A DNA stretch of 64,000 nucleotides, taken from assembly GCF_001294625.1 (NCBI RefSeq), contig NZ_CP012677.1, positions 1,860,001 through 1,924,000 of the forward strand. The letters are read 5' to 3'. Positions 17,791 to 26,950 of this stretch are shown in pieces. Made by a program: the position numbers and the translations under genes. A model generated the notes under the pieces. It had not been told where the DNA came from, made no database searches, and saw only the letters and a program-made list of their open reading frames with translations. Within the stretch, counting starts at the first letter, position 1. Each line of letters opens with the position of its first letter. The DNA is from Arthrobacter alpinus. GTDB lineage: Bacteria; Actinomycetota; Actinomycetes; Actinomycetales; Micrococcaceae.

Positions 17791-18774
17791 CTAGGACCTG
17801 AGCTCTTTTTCCCACCAGGAAAGTGTTGCCTTCAGCGCAGTATCCCAACTTGTCGCCTGATCTCCGAATGCAGAGCGATAGTCCTTCCAATCCATCAAAA
17901 ACGGGTTGTCGAATTGATATGCGACCTCTGGCAGCTCAGCGGCCAGTGGGAAGATGAGCCCTGCAGCGCGCAGGAGCAGTCGCGGGATCTTACGGATTGA
18001 GGGGGGCTTCACCGCGGCGATGTCTGCAGCCTTGTTAAGCGCTTGCCGCAAGGTCACATCGGGCGGGGACGGTACATGCCACGCCCGGCCCCAAGCGGAA
18101 GATTCAGCTCCGAGCCGGACCAGCGCACGGGAGAAGTCGGGGGCGTAAGTGAATGTGTGGGTCGCATCAGGATCCCCAAGCCACCAAACGGACTTGCCCG
18201 TGACCAGGTTCGGCCACACTTGGGCGCCCAACTGCGACCGACGGACGCCGGGGCCAAAGAAGTCAGAGGCTCGACCTGATACCGCCCGTATTTCACTTGC
18301 GCGGTGCGCCCCGAAGAGCCTCGCGCTCATCTGCGCCCTGATGCTTCCTTTCTGGGAGTTGGGCTGAAGGGGATGTGTCTCATGAAGTGTTCCGGCAGTG
18401 CCGTACCCATAAAGGTTCTCCGCCACTACCAGGACAGCACCGGTTTCTGCTGCTGCTTGAATGGCCCCTTCCTGCATCGCAGGGAGCTCATCGGCCCACC
18501 TGTGATAAGGCGGTGCAGCCGCGAAATAGATGACCGCTGCGCCTTGGCAGGCTTTGGCTAGGACACGTGGATCTGAGGCATCGGCCTTTGCGGTGCGGAC
18601 CGAAGCAGGAAGACCCCGGGTCTCCCCTGAGAGGGTGATGACGCGCACGGTGTTCTCGGATGCGGTGAGATGCTTCGCGATACCTAGGCCAATCGGGCCA
18701 GCGCCCACCACGACATGCACCCCATCGGATCCGATCCCGCCACTGCCATGGTCTTCTGCTTGGTGGTCTGTCAT
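17791..18774 (-). CDS. NAD-dependent epimerase/dehydratase family (atypical SDR)
   Basis: About 327 residues from the ATG at 18774; a longer start at 18798 is possible. The Rossmann motif is VHVVVGAGPIGLGIAKHL. VIYFAAAPPYHRW, LVVAENLYGYG (in place of the YxxxK helix) and GRASDFFGPGV follow, as in extended SDR proteins resembling nucleotide-sugar epimerases. The C-terminal part reads RKIPRLLLRAAGLIFPLAAELPEV and KDYRSAFGDQATSW. Substrate unknown. The gene is intact and stands alone beside the att-like repeat. Confidence 0.85.
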   Translation of the reverse strand: MTDHQAEDHGSGGIGSDGVHVVVGAGPIGLGIAKHLTASENTVRVITLSGETRGLPASVRTAKADASDPRVLAKACQGAAVIYFAAAPPYHRWADELPAMQEGAIQAAAETGAVLVVAENLYGYGTAGTLHETHPLQPNSQKGSIRAQMSARLFGAHRASEIRAVSGRASDFFGPGVRRSQLGAQVWPNLVTGKSVWWLGDPDATHTFTYAPDFSRALVRLGAESSAWGRAWHVPSPPDVTLRQALNKAADIAAVKPPSIRKIPRLLLRAAGLIFPLAAELPEVAYQFDNPFLMDWKDYRSAFGDQATSWDTALKATLSWWEKELRS

Positions 18775-18879
18775 ATGCACACCGTATATCCGTTTCAAAA
18801 AAACCGGGATCGAGGGCTATCTCCGTGTTCCTCGAATCCATCTTCCTTGTGCTTCCATCCCTGCAAGGAAATGATTCCA

Positions 18880-19482
18880 CTACACGGCGAAACGTGCGAT
18901 TCCAACCACGCTAGCGTTCGTGGAGACAGGCAATTTACCGATCGCAGCTTATTGACCGAAGCTTGCAAATCACAGCCCGCAGACGAACGCGCTGCGGGAT
19001 GGGAGGAAACCAGGCAAGCAACCCAGTTATTGGCCGAAGCCGCCAGGGAAGACCAGAGCCGTCAGTGTGCCTAGGCCGTAGAAAATGACCGACCCGAAGC
19101 ACGGCGGGATGAGGCTGGCCTCAAATACGACTCGGCCGAGCGCCGGGACGGGCTGGCTGTCTCTCTCGACGGCGGGGCCGACAACGAGGATGTGCAGCGC
19201 CATTGAGTGCCGACCAAGACCAGGGACGCCCCCCAGCGCGGTGGCCAGGCCTCCGGAAAGACACCCACGGCACGCTAGACGCGAGGGGCAACCGCGCCGA
19301 CAAAGAACCTGCAAAAGAACGCCTGAGCAGCTTGCGGCCCAGACACGAGGCACGAGGAAGGCGCCAGCACCTACCGCTAAGGCAGACGACGTCGATCACG
19401 TACCGCTGCACCATTGCGCGTCACAAGGTAGGTCCCGAGCCAACCTCAAAAGGCGACCAAACTCCGACCGTGCAAAGCCGAC
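18880..19482. other. no recognisable gene before the hairpin array
   Basis: A minus-strand frame (19353-19027) has a hydrophobic C-terminus (GSVIFYGLGTLTALVFPGGFG) and could be a membrane-protein remnant, but no family is recognisable and upstream sequence is lacking. Confidence 0.35.
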
Positions 19483-19511
19483 TTGACGAGATTTCAAAGA
19501 GTGGTTATATT
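19483..19511 (+). promoter_or_regulatory. sigma70-type promoter reading into the hairpin array
   Basis: TTGACG at 19483-19488 and TATATT at 19506-19511 are separated by exactly 17 bases, close to the housekeeping consensus. The predicted start lies near 19518, in front of the structured leader. No protein-coding frame begins here, so the promoter appears to serve the array. Confidence 0.7.
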
Positions 19512-19599
19512 TTTTCTCGTAAGAAAAAGAGAACGGAAGTTCCCCCGCTGGTACTAGTTGGATTTGATTGTCTAGGGGGAAGCACCGTTGCAGTATCAC

Positions 19600-20308
19600 C
19601 TGGTCGTTGGACAGCTTGAGACGGCCAGAGCAATACCAGCAGTACCGGACCGTCAAGTAGTAGGAGACGGTCACAGCAGTACCGCAGTAACTGGTCGTTG
19701 GACAGCTTGAGACGGCCAGAGCAATACCAGCAGTACCGGACCGTCAAGTAGTAGGAGACGGACACAGTAGTACCGCAGTAACTGGTCGTCGGACAGCTTG
19801 AGACGGCCAGCGCAACACCAGTAGTACCGGACCGTCAAGCAGTAGGAGACGGACACAGTAGTACCGCAGTAACTGGTCGTCGGACAGCTTGAGACGGCCA
19901 GCGCAACACCAGTAGTACCGGACCGTCAAGCAGTAGGAGACGGACACAGTAGTACCGCAGTAACTGGTCGTCGGACAGCTTGAGACGGCCAGCGCAACAT
20001 CAATAACACCTGGTCGTCGGACAGCTTGAGACGGCCAGCGCAACACCAGTAGTACCGGACCGTCAAGCAGTAGGAGACGGACACCGCAGTACCTGGTCGT
20101 CGGACAGCTTGAGACGACCAGCGCAACACCAGTAGTACCGGACCGTCAAGCAGTAGGAGACGGACACCGCAGTACCTGGTCGTCGGACAGCTTGAGACGA
20201 CCAGCGCAACACCAGCAACACCTGGTCGTCGGACAGCTTGAGACGACCAGCGCAACACCAGCAACACCTGGTCGTCGGACAGCTTGAGACGACCAGCGCA
20301 ACACCAGT
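19600..20308 (+). repeat. tandem repeat array, 91/83/46-bp units
   Basis: Two hairpin types alternate. Type 1 has the loop GGACAGCTTGA. Type 2 has stem CCGTC/GACGG and loop AAG(T/C)AGTAGGA, present six times between type-1 hairpins 1-2, 2-3, 3-4, 4-5, 6-7 and 7-8. Both loops are 11 bases long. Variation is graded: the left copies carry GTTGG and AGAGC variants, the middle copies GGCCAGCGC, and the right copies GACCAG. This points to growth by unequal exchange. The linkers are near-identical, so it is not a CRISPR array. Confidence 0.92.
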
Positions 20309-20313
20309 AACGC

Positions 20314-20359
20314 GGGGCGGGCAAGTTGAGAGCATCTTTATGCATTCCTTGCCCGCCCC
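20314..20359 (+). terminator. terminal hairpin of array
   Basis: Arms GGGGCGGGCAAG (20314-20325) and CTTGCCCGCCCC (20348-20359) pair perfectly over 12 bp. A nested GCAT...ATGC stem lies in the 22-base loop. It follows six bases after the last repeat and is the most likely transcription end. There is no T tract. A smaller relative with a similar loop sits at 21934-21963. Confidence 0.6.
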
Positions 20360-20470
20360 TAACGTTCGGGTCTGCTGGCCGGCACAGATGGGGTAGCCGC
20401 AGAAAACGGCATAAGTCGTGCGGCAGGTTCAAGCGGTCAACGCAACACATTGTCAACTAAAGCTTGGGCA

Positions 20471-20570
20471 GACCCTTCCCTCGTTCAAAGTAGTTGTAGT
20501 TGGCTGTCGAGGGGAAGCACCCTTGCAGCAATATCTGGTCATCGACAGCTTGAGACGAACACAGCAATTC
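20471..20570 (+). ncRNA. second copy of array leader with a single hairpin motif
   Basis: Aligns with the array leader: both share the GTAGTTG-type loop, GAAGCACC(C/G)TTGCAG, and then CTGGTC(A)TC-GACAGCTTGAGACG. The leader stem is kept with different bases: CTTCCCTCG (20475-20483) pairs with CGAGGGGAAG (20508-20516), against TTCCCCC/GGGGGAA in the array leader. Only one GACAGCTTGAGACG motif follows and its 3' arm is degenerate. It lies about 275 bases upstream of the IS110-type recombinase start. Confidence 0.55.
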
Positions 20571-20845
20571 TCTAATGGATATTGGCTGGCCCGGGGCTGG
20601 CTGGCAGACTGGTGCTACTCCGGCCAGGTGTGACTCGCTCATTTTCTGACCTGCCACGGCAGTGTCCTACTTCTGACATGTCCGCCTGGTCGGGGCTGCA
20701 CCTTTCTGGCCCACTTCGATGGCTTCATAGAAGGTTGTCCTCCCCCTTCAAAAGGTTGGGGCCGTGACTCGTTAGAGAACTGCCTCGGCGTGACTCTTCC
20801 CGGATCGGCGTTATGAACAATACCCTCTCGAAGGGAGAGCCAGAG
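20571..20845 (+). other. non-coding 5' region of IS110 element
   Basis: 275 bases with no gene of its own. In IS110-group elements this region encodes the bridge RNA. The exact element ends could not be fixed by eye. Confidence 0.4.
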
Positions 20846-21896
20846 ATGACCATCGTGGCCAACCAATTCACCCATGTCGTAGGCGTGGACACCCATGCCA
20901 AAACCCACACCTACGCCATTCTTTCCTCGGCGACCGGACAAGTCCAAGACACCGCAACGTTTCCGACCAGCCCGCCAGGTATCGCCCGTGCCGCCGACTG
21001 GATGAACAGACGTGCCGGGGAAGGGCAGCTCCTGGTTTGCGTGGAGGGTGCGAGCTCCTACGGTGCCGGCCTGACACGGGCGCTCCGTGGGGCCGGGATG
21101 AGCGTCTGTGATGTGCGGCCCCCACGCAGGACCTCCCGGAGGGGGCGGGGAAAGTCCGATGCCATTGATGCAGTGGCAGCAGCGCAGTCCGTCCTTGGCA
21201 TCGAGGTCGCTACCCTGCTCGAGCCCCGCGCCGACGGTGAGAGGAACGCCCTGCGGATCCTGCTGGATGCCCGACGGCTCATGGATCGCCAACGCACAGC
21301 TGACCGGCTAGCACTGACAGCGATTATCCGCACTACCGCGCTGGGTGTTGATGGCCGCCAGGCACTAACAGATGCCCAAATCCGTGCCATCGCTGCATGG
21401 CGGACACGGTCCCGGGACGATAAGGGCCGACAATGTCGCGCGGGAGGAAGCACGCCGGTTGGCCAGAGCAGTCCTTGCCTTTACCACCGAGCTGGAAACC
21501 AACAGGACCCACATATCTGACATCGTCCAGGACATGGCGCCGGGCTTGATGGACCTGCCGGGGCTGGGCCCGGTCAGTTCAGCCGTCGTGCTCGTCGCCT
21601 ACTCCCACCACGGAAGGATTCATTCCGAGGCAGCCTTCGCGGCCATCGCCGGAGTCAACCCCATCCCAGCCTCTTCGGGCAACACCATCCGGCACCGCCT
21701 CAATCGCCAAGGCGATCGGCAACTGAACAAGGCACTGCACACGATCGCCCGGACGCGCATGCAGTTCGACGCCGCAACGAAGGAATACGTTCAAAGGCGC
21801 ACCGCTGAAGATAAGACCCTCAGAGAGATCCGTCGGTGCCTCAAGCGATCTATTGCCCGAGAACTATTCAGGAAATTACAAACGCTTATGGCTTGA
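20846..21896 (+). pseudogene. IS110 family transposase, one frameshift
   Basis: Starts at the ATG at 20846 with VVGVDTHAKTHTYAIL (first acidic catalytic residue). VEGASSYGAGLTRALRGAGM and RRGRGKSDAIDAVAAA supply the further DEDD residues. Near 21425 the frame shifts and the protein continues with VAREEARRLARAVLAFTTEL, LPGLGPVSSAVVLVAYSH and the Transposase_20 block FAAIAGVNPIPASSGNTIRH (Ser nucleophile region), ending KLQTLMA. Apart from the shift it is full length, about 350 residues. IS110 recombinases are guided by a bridge RNA from the adjacent non-coding end. Confidence 0.88.
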
Positions 21897-22084
21897 CTCG
21901 AAGAATAGAAGGGTCACGCTATGGGGAGGGGAAGGCAAGTGCATCTGTATGTAATCCCTTGCCCGTGCCGCACCATTTTGGCGAAGGCCTCCGTGCCACC
22001 ACGGTAGGAATCGGAGCTGACCCTATTGCGGTCTTGTACTGGTAGCGACCGCAATTCAAGTATTCCGTATTCGTCGCGTTTTTA

Positions 22085-22369
22085 CTATCTGGCTTTGGTG
22101 GGTTGGTCGAGGTTTCTTGGTGCGTAGCCACACCAGGGTGATCCGGCTACTACTGCGATCATTGGAGTGCTGTCGTGGCGGCAGGCCGAGTCTCGCGGCG
22201 GTACTGGCCTGCCTTCGATGGTGGAGAACGCCAGGGCCCTTACCAACTGCTGGTTGCACCAGCCGTCCACCATGGATGTGAAGATCCGCTCGTTCAGCAA
22301 CGGCAGACCGTCGATGAGATGCAGGATTCCGACGCCGGAGCCCCTCTTTTTCTGACCATCAAAAGCCAC
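22085..22369 (-). pseudogene. tyrosine recombinase N-terminal remnant
   Basis: The minus-strand frame reads LHLIDGLPLLNERIFTSMVDGWCNQQLVRALAFSTIEGR, then after a disrupted stretch SPWCGYAPRNLDQ. This resembles the SAM-like core-binding domain at the N-terminus of phage/XerD-type integrases (DGWxNQQLxRxLAFxTIExR, then FPWxWxPxxxDxW). No catalytic domain follows. It may be the decayed integrase of one of the tRNA-targeting elements. Confidence 0.5.
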
Positions 22370-22868
22370 CCCACCGCCGCTTGCATCTGATGAATATATC
22401 CTTCAACAAATGCAATCTGATCGTAAGCGCGCAGGTCAGGAGCGTTTCCACCGCCGCTTGGACCCTGGGTCGACAGCTTCACGCGAGGACAATCCACGAC
22501 CGCGTTGAGGTGCTGAACTGCGCCGATGGTCCCAGATCCGAAAATATTCAAACCAACCGCAGTAGTACACCAGAAGAAATTGCGGTCAGAAGCAATACTG
22601 GAACAGGATTGAACGCTAAGCCCTCGAAGTTCGCTCACGTGAGGCCACCGGGTGTCAAGAGGTACGAACCCGCATCGCAGTATCAACGTCTCATTTCAGT
22701 AGTACACCTCAGGGTAGGCAAGAGAAGTCCGCCTCCCCCTCCTAGCCTGTCGGCGCTGGCTTGTAGAAAAGACACACTGTCCATCACGACACGTCCTAAC
22801 ACTGGGCCTCTGAAGGACGAGCGCGTAGACCCGCTGCCACACCGCGAACCTCGCGCAAACTTTTTGCT
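22370..22868. other. non-coding region with an isolated IS110-type end
   Basis: At 22678-22712 the reverse complement reads CTGAGGTGTACTACTGAAAT and continues GAGACGTTGATACTG, closely matching the left end of the IS110 element at 40811. The rest has no recognisable gene. Confidence 0.55.
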
Positions 22869-24344
22869 TTATTGGCTTTGGGGCTCGTGATCGAGGTCCT
22901 CGGCTGCGTTGGTGATGCGTTTGGACATGGAGGAGAAGATCCGGCCGTGAAATGGCAGGATCGCCAGCCAGTAGAGGCGGCCAGCAATGCCGTGGGGGAA
23001 GAAGACGGCGCGCTGGGTGTAGCGGCTTCCCGAATCGGTGGGGGCCACGGAAAACTCGAGCCAAGCACGGCCTGGGGCGCGCATTTCTGCTTGCAGCCGC
23101 AGCAGTTGGCCGGGCACTATTTCCTCAACCCTCCACCAGTCGACGGCGTCTCCTAGAGCCAAGTTTTCCCGGCTGCGCCGGCCACGGCGCAGCCCTACCC
23201 CGCCCACGAGCTTGTCCACGAGGCCACGAAGCGCCCAGGCACCCGGCAATGAGTAGTAGCCGGTCTCCCCACCAATTCCTTGAATGACCTTGAAGACACT
23301 CTCGGGGCGGGCTTTGGTGTCCCGTTCACGCACATCGGTGAAGACGGTGTGTCCAGCCCATTGGGGGTCCGAGGGCAGTGGATCTGCCGGTGATTCCAGC
23401 GCGTGTGCTGTCACCCAGGTGGTTTCCACCGTGTCGTCGCTCATCTTAGCCAGTGCCAGTTCCACCGCACGCAGGTATCCTGTTAGCCCCTTGGTCGGAC
23501 GGGCTATCACTGTGTCTATGTCATGGTTGCGCATCACGCAATCGTGTTGGAGGGATTCGACCAGGGGTACCGCCAAGGACCGCGGAATGGGGGTGACCAG
23601 GTTAACCCACTGGGCGGCCAGCCAGGGCGTCAACACCGGAAGGGGCAGGATAGTTGGCCGGCGAATTCCTGCAGCATCGGCGTAGAGCCGCATCAGTTCT
23701 GCATAGCTGTGAGCCCGCGGGCCGCCAATGTCGAAGCGGCCGGAAACCTCCGGCGGCAGCCCTGCGGCCTCACTGAGGTAGTGGAGGGCATCGCGTATGG
23801 CGATGGGCTGCACTTGGTTTAAGACCCAACGGGGGGCCGGCATCACCGGCAAGACATCTGTAAGGTGGCGGACCATTTCAAAACTGGCCGAACCGGAGCC
23901 AATGATCAAGCCAGCCTGCAACGTCAGGGTGGGGACGGTGCTGGATTCAAGGATCTCACCGACCTTGACCCTGGAAGTAAGGTGCATGCTCAGCTCCCCG
24001 TCGGGATGCAGTCCCGACAAATAAATCAGGCGCTGCAGTCCCGCGGCCTTGGCAGCAGCCGCCAGCACTTGCGCACACCGCTCCTCGACCGGCCCGAAGT
24101 CTTTGGTGCCACCCATCGAATGCGCCAAATAGTAGAGAACTTCCGCACCTGAGCAAAGTTCCTTAGCAGCCTCTGGATCTGCCAGGTCTCCGACGACAAT
24201 ATGGACGTCCATGCTCCACGGCACATCACGCAAGGCCTTTTTTCGCCGGGTAAGAACCCGCACCTCGTGACCTTGTTCCAAGAGGACGGGGACAAGGCGT
24301 CCGCCGATGTATCCAGTTGCTCCGGTGACGGCGATGACACTCAT
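22869..24344 (-). CDS. SDR family oxidoreductase with C-terminal DUF2867 domain
   Basis: 491 residues. The N-terminal half is an atypical SDR (VIAVTGATGYIGGRLVPVLLEQGHEV, then VLYYLAHSMGG and LIYLSGLHPDG). The C-terminal half, from about residue 340, is DUF2867 (VFKVIQGIGGETGYYSLPGAWALRG, AVDWWRVEEIVPGQLLRLQAEMRAPGRAWLEF). This two-domain architecture is a known family of unknown substrate. It lies downstream of, and overlaps by 4 bp, the TspO-like gene (24341-24344), so the two form an operon. Confidence 0.88.
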   Translation of the reverse strand: MSVIAVTGATGYIGGRLVPVLLEQGHEVRVLTRRKKALRDVPWSMDVHIVVGDLADPEAAKELCSGAEVLYYLAHSMGGTKDFGPVEERCAQVLAAAAKAAGLQRLIYLSGLHPDGELSMHLTSRVKVGEILESSTVPTLTLQAGLIIGSGSASFEMVRHLTDVLPVMPAPRWVLNQVQPIAIRDALHYLSEAAGLPPEVSGRFDIGGPRAHSYAELMRLYADAAGIRRPTILPLPVLTPWLAAQWVNLVTPIPRSLAVPLVESLQHDCVMRNHDIDTVIARPTKGLTGYLRAVELALAKMSDDTVETTWVTAHALESPADPLPSDPQWAGHTVFTDVRERDTKARPESVFKVIQGIGGETGYYSLPGAWALRGLVDKLVGGVGLRRGRRSRENLALGDAVDWWRVEEIVPGQLLRLQAEMRAPGRAWLEFSVAPTDSGSRYTQRAVFFPHGIAGRLYWLAILPFHGRIFSSMSKRITNAAEDLDHEPQSQ

Positions 24345-25153
24345 GAGGCATGCTCCAATTTGCGGTCGAACTTCTTCCGGTACGTGACGGCTGCCACGAG
24401 CGCGTACAGAATCACCAGGGCGGCGGCGCAGAAGGCCGCTACCGACACTGGCACAGATTCCAGCCCGCCATCACGGCGGCCCACACCGATCCACGCAATG
24501 CCCCACGCCATGGCAAGCGCGGCCGCTATGCGTCCTCCGGAGAAGTGCACCGTAGCGGCGGCAATAAGTGCTGCAACGATTACCAGGACTACCGCCAGCG
24601 GGGTCACCCATGCTGCGCCCTCTCCCACCCCGAGAGAGGACAACCATGCGGAAATGTTTGCCACGGTGGCAACACTGACCCAGCCCAGGTAAGGACCGAA
24701 GGTAAGGCCAGTAATCCAGCGCTCGGGCGCAGAATCCGTGCCGGGGATCATGAGCAGGAATATCCTGATCAGGACCGCCACCAAGAGCAAAATTACCAGT
24801 ACACTGAGCCCCAGCAACCCGAGCTGGACCACCCCGATCCACAGCGCGTTAATGACGGCTGAGGCGGCAGCCCAGGGGCGAATCTTTCGCTGAGATTGGC
24901 TTTTGCCGGCTGTGGAGGTCAGCTGCCATACCGCGTAAACCAGCAACGAGGTATAGATAAAGCTCCAGATGGAAAAGGCTCCGGTGCCCGGTGCCAGCAG
25001 TGTTGAGTCAGCGCCGAGACGCCCACCTGCGGCGTCAGCAATGGGGGTGCCGCCCAACACTCCGCTGCCGTAGAAAGCTCCCAGGGTTGCCAGCAAGACC
25101 GCCCCGGCACACAATATCCGGGCAGTCAGTGACGCTGAGTATGCAGTTCGCAT
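24341..25153 (-). CDS. TspO/MBR-like tryptophan-rich sensory membrane protein
   Basis: About 270 residues with seven or eight hydrophobic helices. FSIWSFIYTSLLVYAVWQL and the Trp spacing (ALWIGVVQLG, AWLSSLG, AWGIAWIGVG) fit the extended TspO-type proteins annotated as tryptophan-rich sensory protein. TspO binds porphyrins and is tied to light and oxidative stress in Rhodobacter. The start could be 25171 or the ATG at 25153; neither has a strong site. Operon partner of the SDR-DUF2867 gene. Confidence 0.75.
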   Translation of the reverse strand: MRTAYSASLTARILCAGAVLLATLGAFYGSGVLGGTPIADAAGGRLGADSTLLAPGTGAFSIWSFIYTSLLVYAVWQLTSTAGKSQSQRKIRPWAAASAVINALWIGVVQLGLLGLSVLVILLLVAVLIRIFLLMIPGTDSAPERWITGLTFGPYLGWVSVATVANISAWLSSLGVGEGAAWVTPLAVVLVIVAALIAAATVHFSGGRIAAALAMAWGIAWIGVGRRDGGLESVPVSVAAFCAAALVILYALVAAVTYRKKFDRKLEHAS

Positions 25154-25270
25154 CGCCAATACTCTTTTCATTTGAAGCCAAACTTACAGAACTCAACCTA
25201 TTCGACAAGCGTAAGTCCTATAACCCATAGTGTCTCTAGATAGGCGAGCAATCAACACCTCGAGGTAAAA

Positions 25271-25766
25271 ATGACAGAACGCGCTCTCGACCAGACCAAA
25301 GACGGGCGGTCAGCAGCCCGGTTGTTGCAGGAGGTTCTGCTCTTCAACGACGCCCTCCAATATTCAATTTGCGCGAACTGCAGATCAACGAAACAGATTT
25401 CAATGCCCTGCAGAATCTGACTTTTGGAATAGCGTTGACCCCTAGTGAATTCGAGGCAAAGCTGGGCATCACCTCTGCTGCGTCCACTGCACTTGTTAAC
25501 AGGTTGAGCGCACGGGGCTCGTTATGCGCATGCCGAACCCTTCGGACCACCGCAGGGTGTTGGATCACGACAGCCCAGAGACTGTGGAGCTGGAGGTGAT
25601 GGCGTTGCGTCCACTCTTTAGAGATTCAAATGAGCCACTGAATAACACAGCACCGGAGGACCAACAAGCGGTTATGGAATTGTTGGAAGATGTGCTGCAA
25701 TCGATCCATGCCGGGATCGATCCCCTACCTGCGACCACTGCCGTGAAACGGAGAGCGAGATCATGA
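25271..25766 (+). pseudogene. MarR family regulator, frameshifted (crtR-like position)
   Basis: MTERALDQTKDGRSAARLLQEVLLFNDALQYSI (25271 on) shifts into LRELQINETDFNALQNLTFGIALTPSEFEAKLGITSAASTALVNRLSARG and again into MRMPNPSDHRRVLDHDSPETVELEVMALRPLF. Together these are the winged-helix of a MarR protein with the typical DRR wing. Two frameshifts disable it. The stop overlaps the start of the GGPP synthase remnant (ATGA at 25763). This matches the MarR-crtE order of actinobacterial carotenoid loci, where CrtR represses the operon. Confidence 0.75.
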
Positions 25767-26095
25767 GTTTGTCGACTTGGACAACCGCCCACCCAGCAGC
25801 GTCACTCAGCACTGGCGCCGCTGCAAGATTTGACGCATCAGTCCGCCATGAAATCGCTCAGCTTGCAGATGGCTACAGGAAGGATGCCGCAGCTTATTCA
25901 CAAGCCACGGCAGTCTTGTGGGAACGCATTTATACCTCTTTTGTGGGCGGGCGCTTACCCGGCCTCGGCTGGTCAAGCTGGAATTCGACGCCTTCACACT
26001 CCAGCGCGGGGAGGAACGGGCGCAGGAGCAGACCGCCGAGAAGCTGATAGTCATTTTGGGCTGCGGCTTGGACTTCCCGCTAAGCGGCAGCGCAC
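25763..26095 (+). pseudogene. GGPP synthase (crtE/idsA-like) N-terminal remnant
   Basis: RFDASVRHEIAQLADGYRKDAAAYSQATAVLWERIYTSFVGGRL, then after a frameshift TRPRLVKLEFDAFTLQRGEERAQEQTAEKLI. This corresponds to the N-terminal helices of actinobacterial polyprenyl synthetases (GGxxxRPxLVxLxxDAF). The aspartate-rich DDxxD motifs are missing because sequence is deleted from about 26060 onward, where photolyase sequence takes over. Confidence 0.6.
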
Positions 26096-26099
26096 AAGC

Positions 26100-26921
26100 A
26101 CCTCGCAGTAGTGCTTGAGGAGGTGTCCACCGACTACCAGCTTGGGCAGGACCGCCCCGGGACCAACGGCACCTCACGGCTGTCCCCTGCACTGCGGTGG
26201 GGGCATGTGAGCCCGGTGCAGATATGGGAGGCCCTGGGGAGACTGGCGGCTGAAAATCAGGGCGCCGCCGACGGCGCCCGGGCCATCATGCGCCAACTGG
26301 CCTGGCGGAACTTTTGCTGGAACCTGCGCCACCACCACCCTGATATGGGCACGGTGAACCTGCGCCCTGAATTCAACAATTTTGACTGTGCGCGGCCCAC
26401 CGTGCTGCTCCCCACGCCCAACAGCATCGCCGGCGCGGCAAAGCCCCAACCCGGATCGGCTGCTCCTGAGCAGGCCGAGGTCGATGCCTTCAACAGAGCC
26501 TGGTGCCGCGGTGAGACCGGTTTTCGCTGGTCGATGCCTGCATGAGAGAACTGTGGGAAACCGGCTTGCTGCACAACCGGGTGCACATGGTCACCGCCAG
26601 CTTGCTGGTCAAGAATCTTGGCATTCCCGGCACGCCGGTGAAGCGTGGTTTTGGGACACCATTGTGGGCGCGGATGCTACTTCGAACCCGGCGAACTGGC
26701 AGTGGGTGGCAGGGTGCGGCGCTGACGCCGCGACCTATTTCAGGGTTTTCAATCCTGTCCTGCAAGCCAAAAAATTTGATGCCCACGGCGGCTACCAGGC
26801 ACGGTTCGGGCCAACACCGAGCCAGCAGCCTGTGGTGGCCTTGAAAGAATCACGGACCGCCGCGCTGGCCGCTTTCGATCGCACGAGGGAAATCGCTCGA
26901 ACAAGCGATGCCCAATCCTGA
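26100..26921 (+). pseudogene. deoxyribodipyrimidine photolyase C-terminal part, frameshifted
   Basis: YQLGQDRPGTNGTSRLSPALRWGHVSPVQIWEAL and MRQLAWRNFCWNLRHHHPDMG are the FAD-binding entry of CPD photolyases. MRELWETGLLHNRVHMVTASLLVKNLGI and AEAWFWDTIVGADATSNPANWQWVAGCGADAATYFRVFNP are the most conserved photolyase blocks, the latter including the Trp of the electron-transfer chain. These pieces lie in three different frames (shifts near 26520 and 26640). The antenna-binding N-terminal domain is absent. Confidence 0.85.
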
Positions 26922-26950
26922 ATGGCACCGCCTGTTCGATCGAGGAATCG

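Larger units (their letters stand above)
19518..20359 (+). ncRNA. putative structured RNA: leader plus tandem hairpin array
   Basis: A leader stem (TTCCCCC at 19540-19546 pairing with GGGGGAA at 19575-19581) is followed by ten tandem hairpins. Their stem is CTGGTCGTC / GACGACCAG (or GACGGCCAG) and their 11-base loop GGACAGCTTGA is invariant. Starts are at 19600, 19691, 19782, 19873, 19964, 20010, 20093, 20176, 20222 and 20268, giving steps of 91, 91, 91, 91, 46, 83, 83, 46 and 46. Base changes in the stem keep pairing through G-U wobble. The period is not a multiple of three, so the long frames seen on the minus strand cannot encode a conserved protein. The unit ends at a 12-bp hairpin (20314-20359). 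Confidence 0.6.

Noticed and set aside
19600..20308. CRISPR array
   Set aside because: The intervals between hairpins are near-identical rather than unique spacers, and no cas gene is present.
19600..20308. Integron attC sites
   Set aside because: The hairpins lack the attC core (GTTRRRY/RYYYAAC) and no integron integrase or cassette genes accompany them.
19671..20456. Long minus-strand frames of repetitive protein (LRWSSQAVRRPG-type repeats)
   Set aside because: The repeat step of 91/83/46 shifts the frame from unit to unit, so the same DNA is read in three frames. Absence of stops is a by-product of the repeat composition.
22381..22890. 169-codon plus-strand frame between integrase remnant and SDR gene
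   Set aside because: No family motif, no ribosome site, and it runs across an IS110 end sequence.
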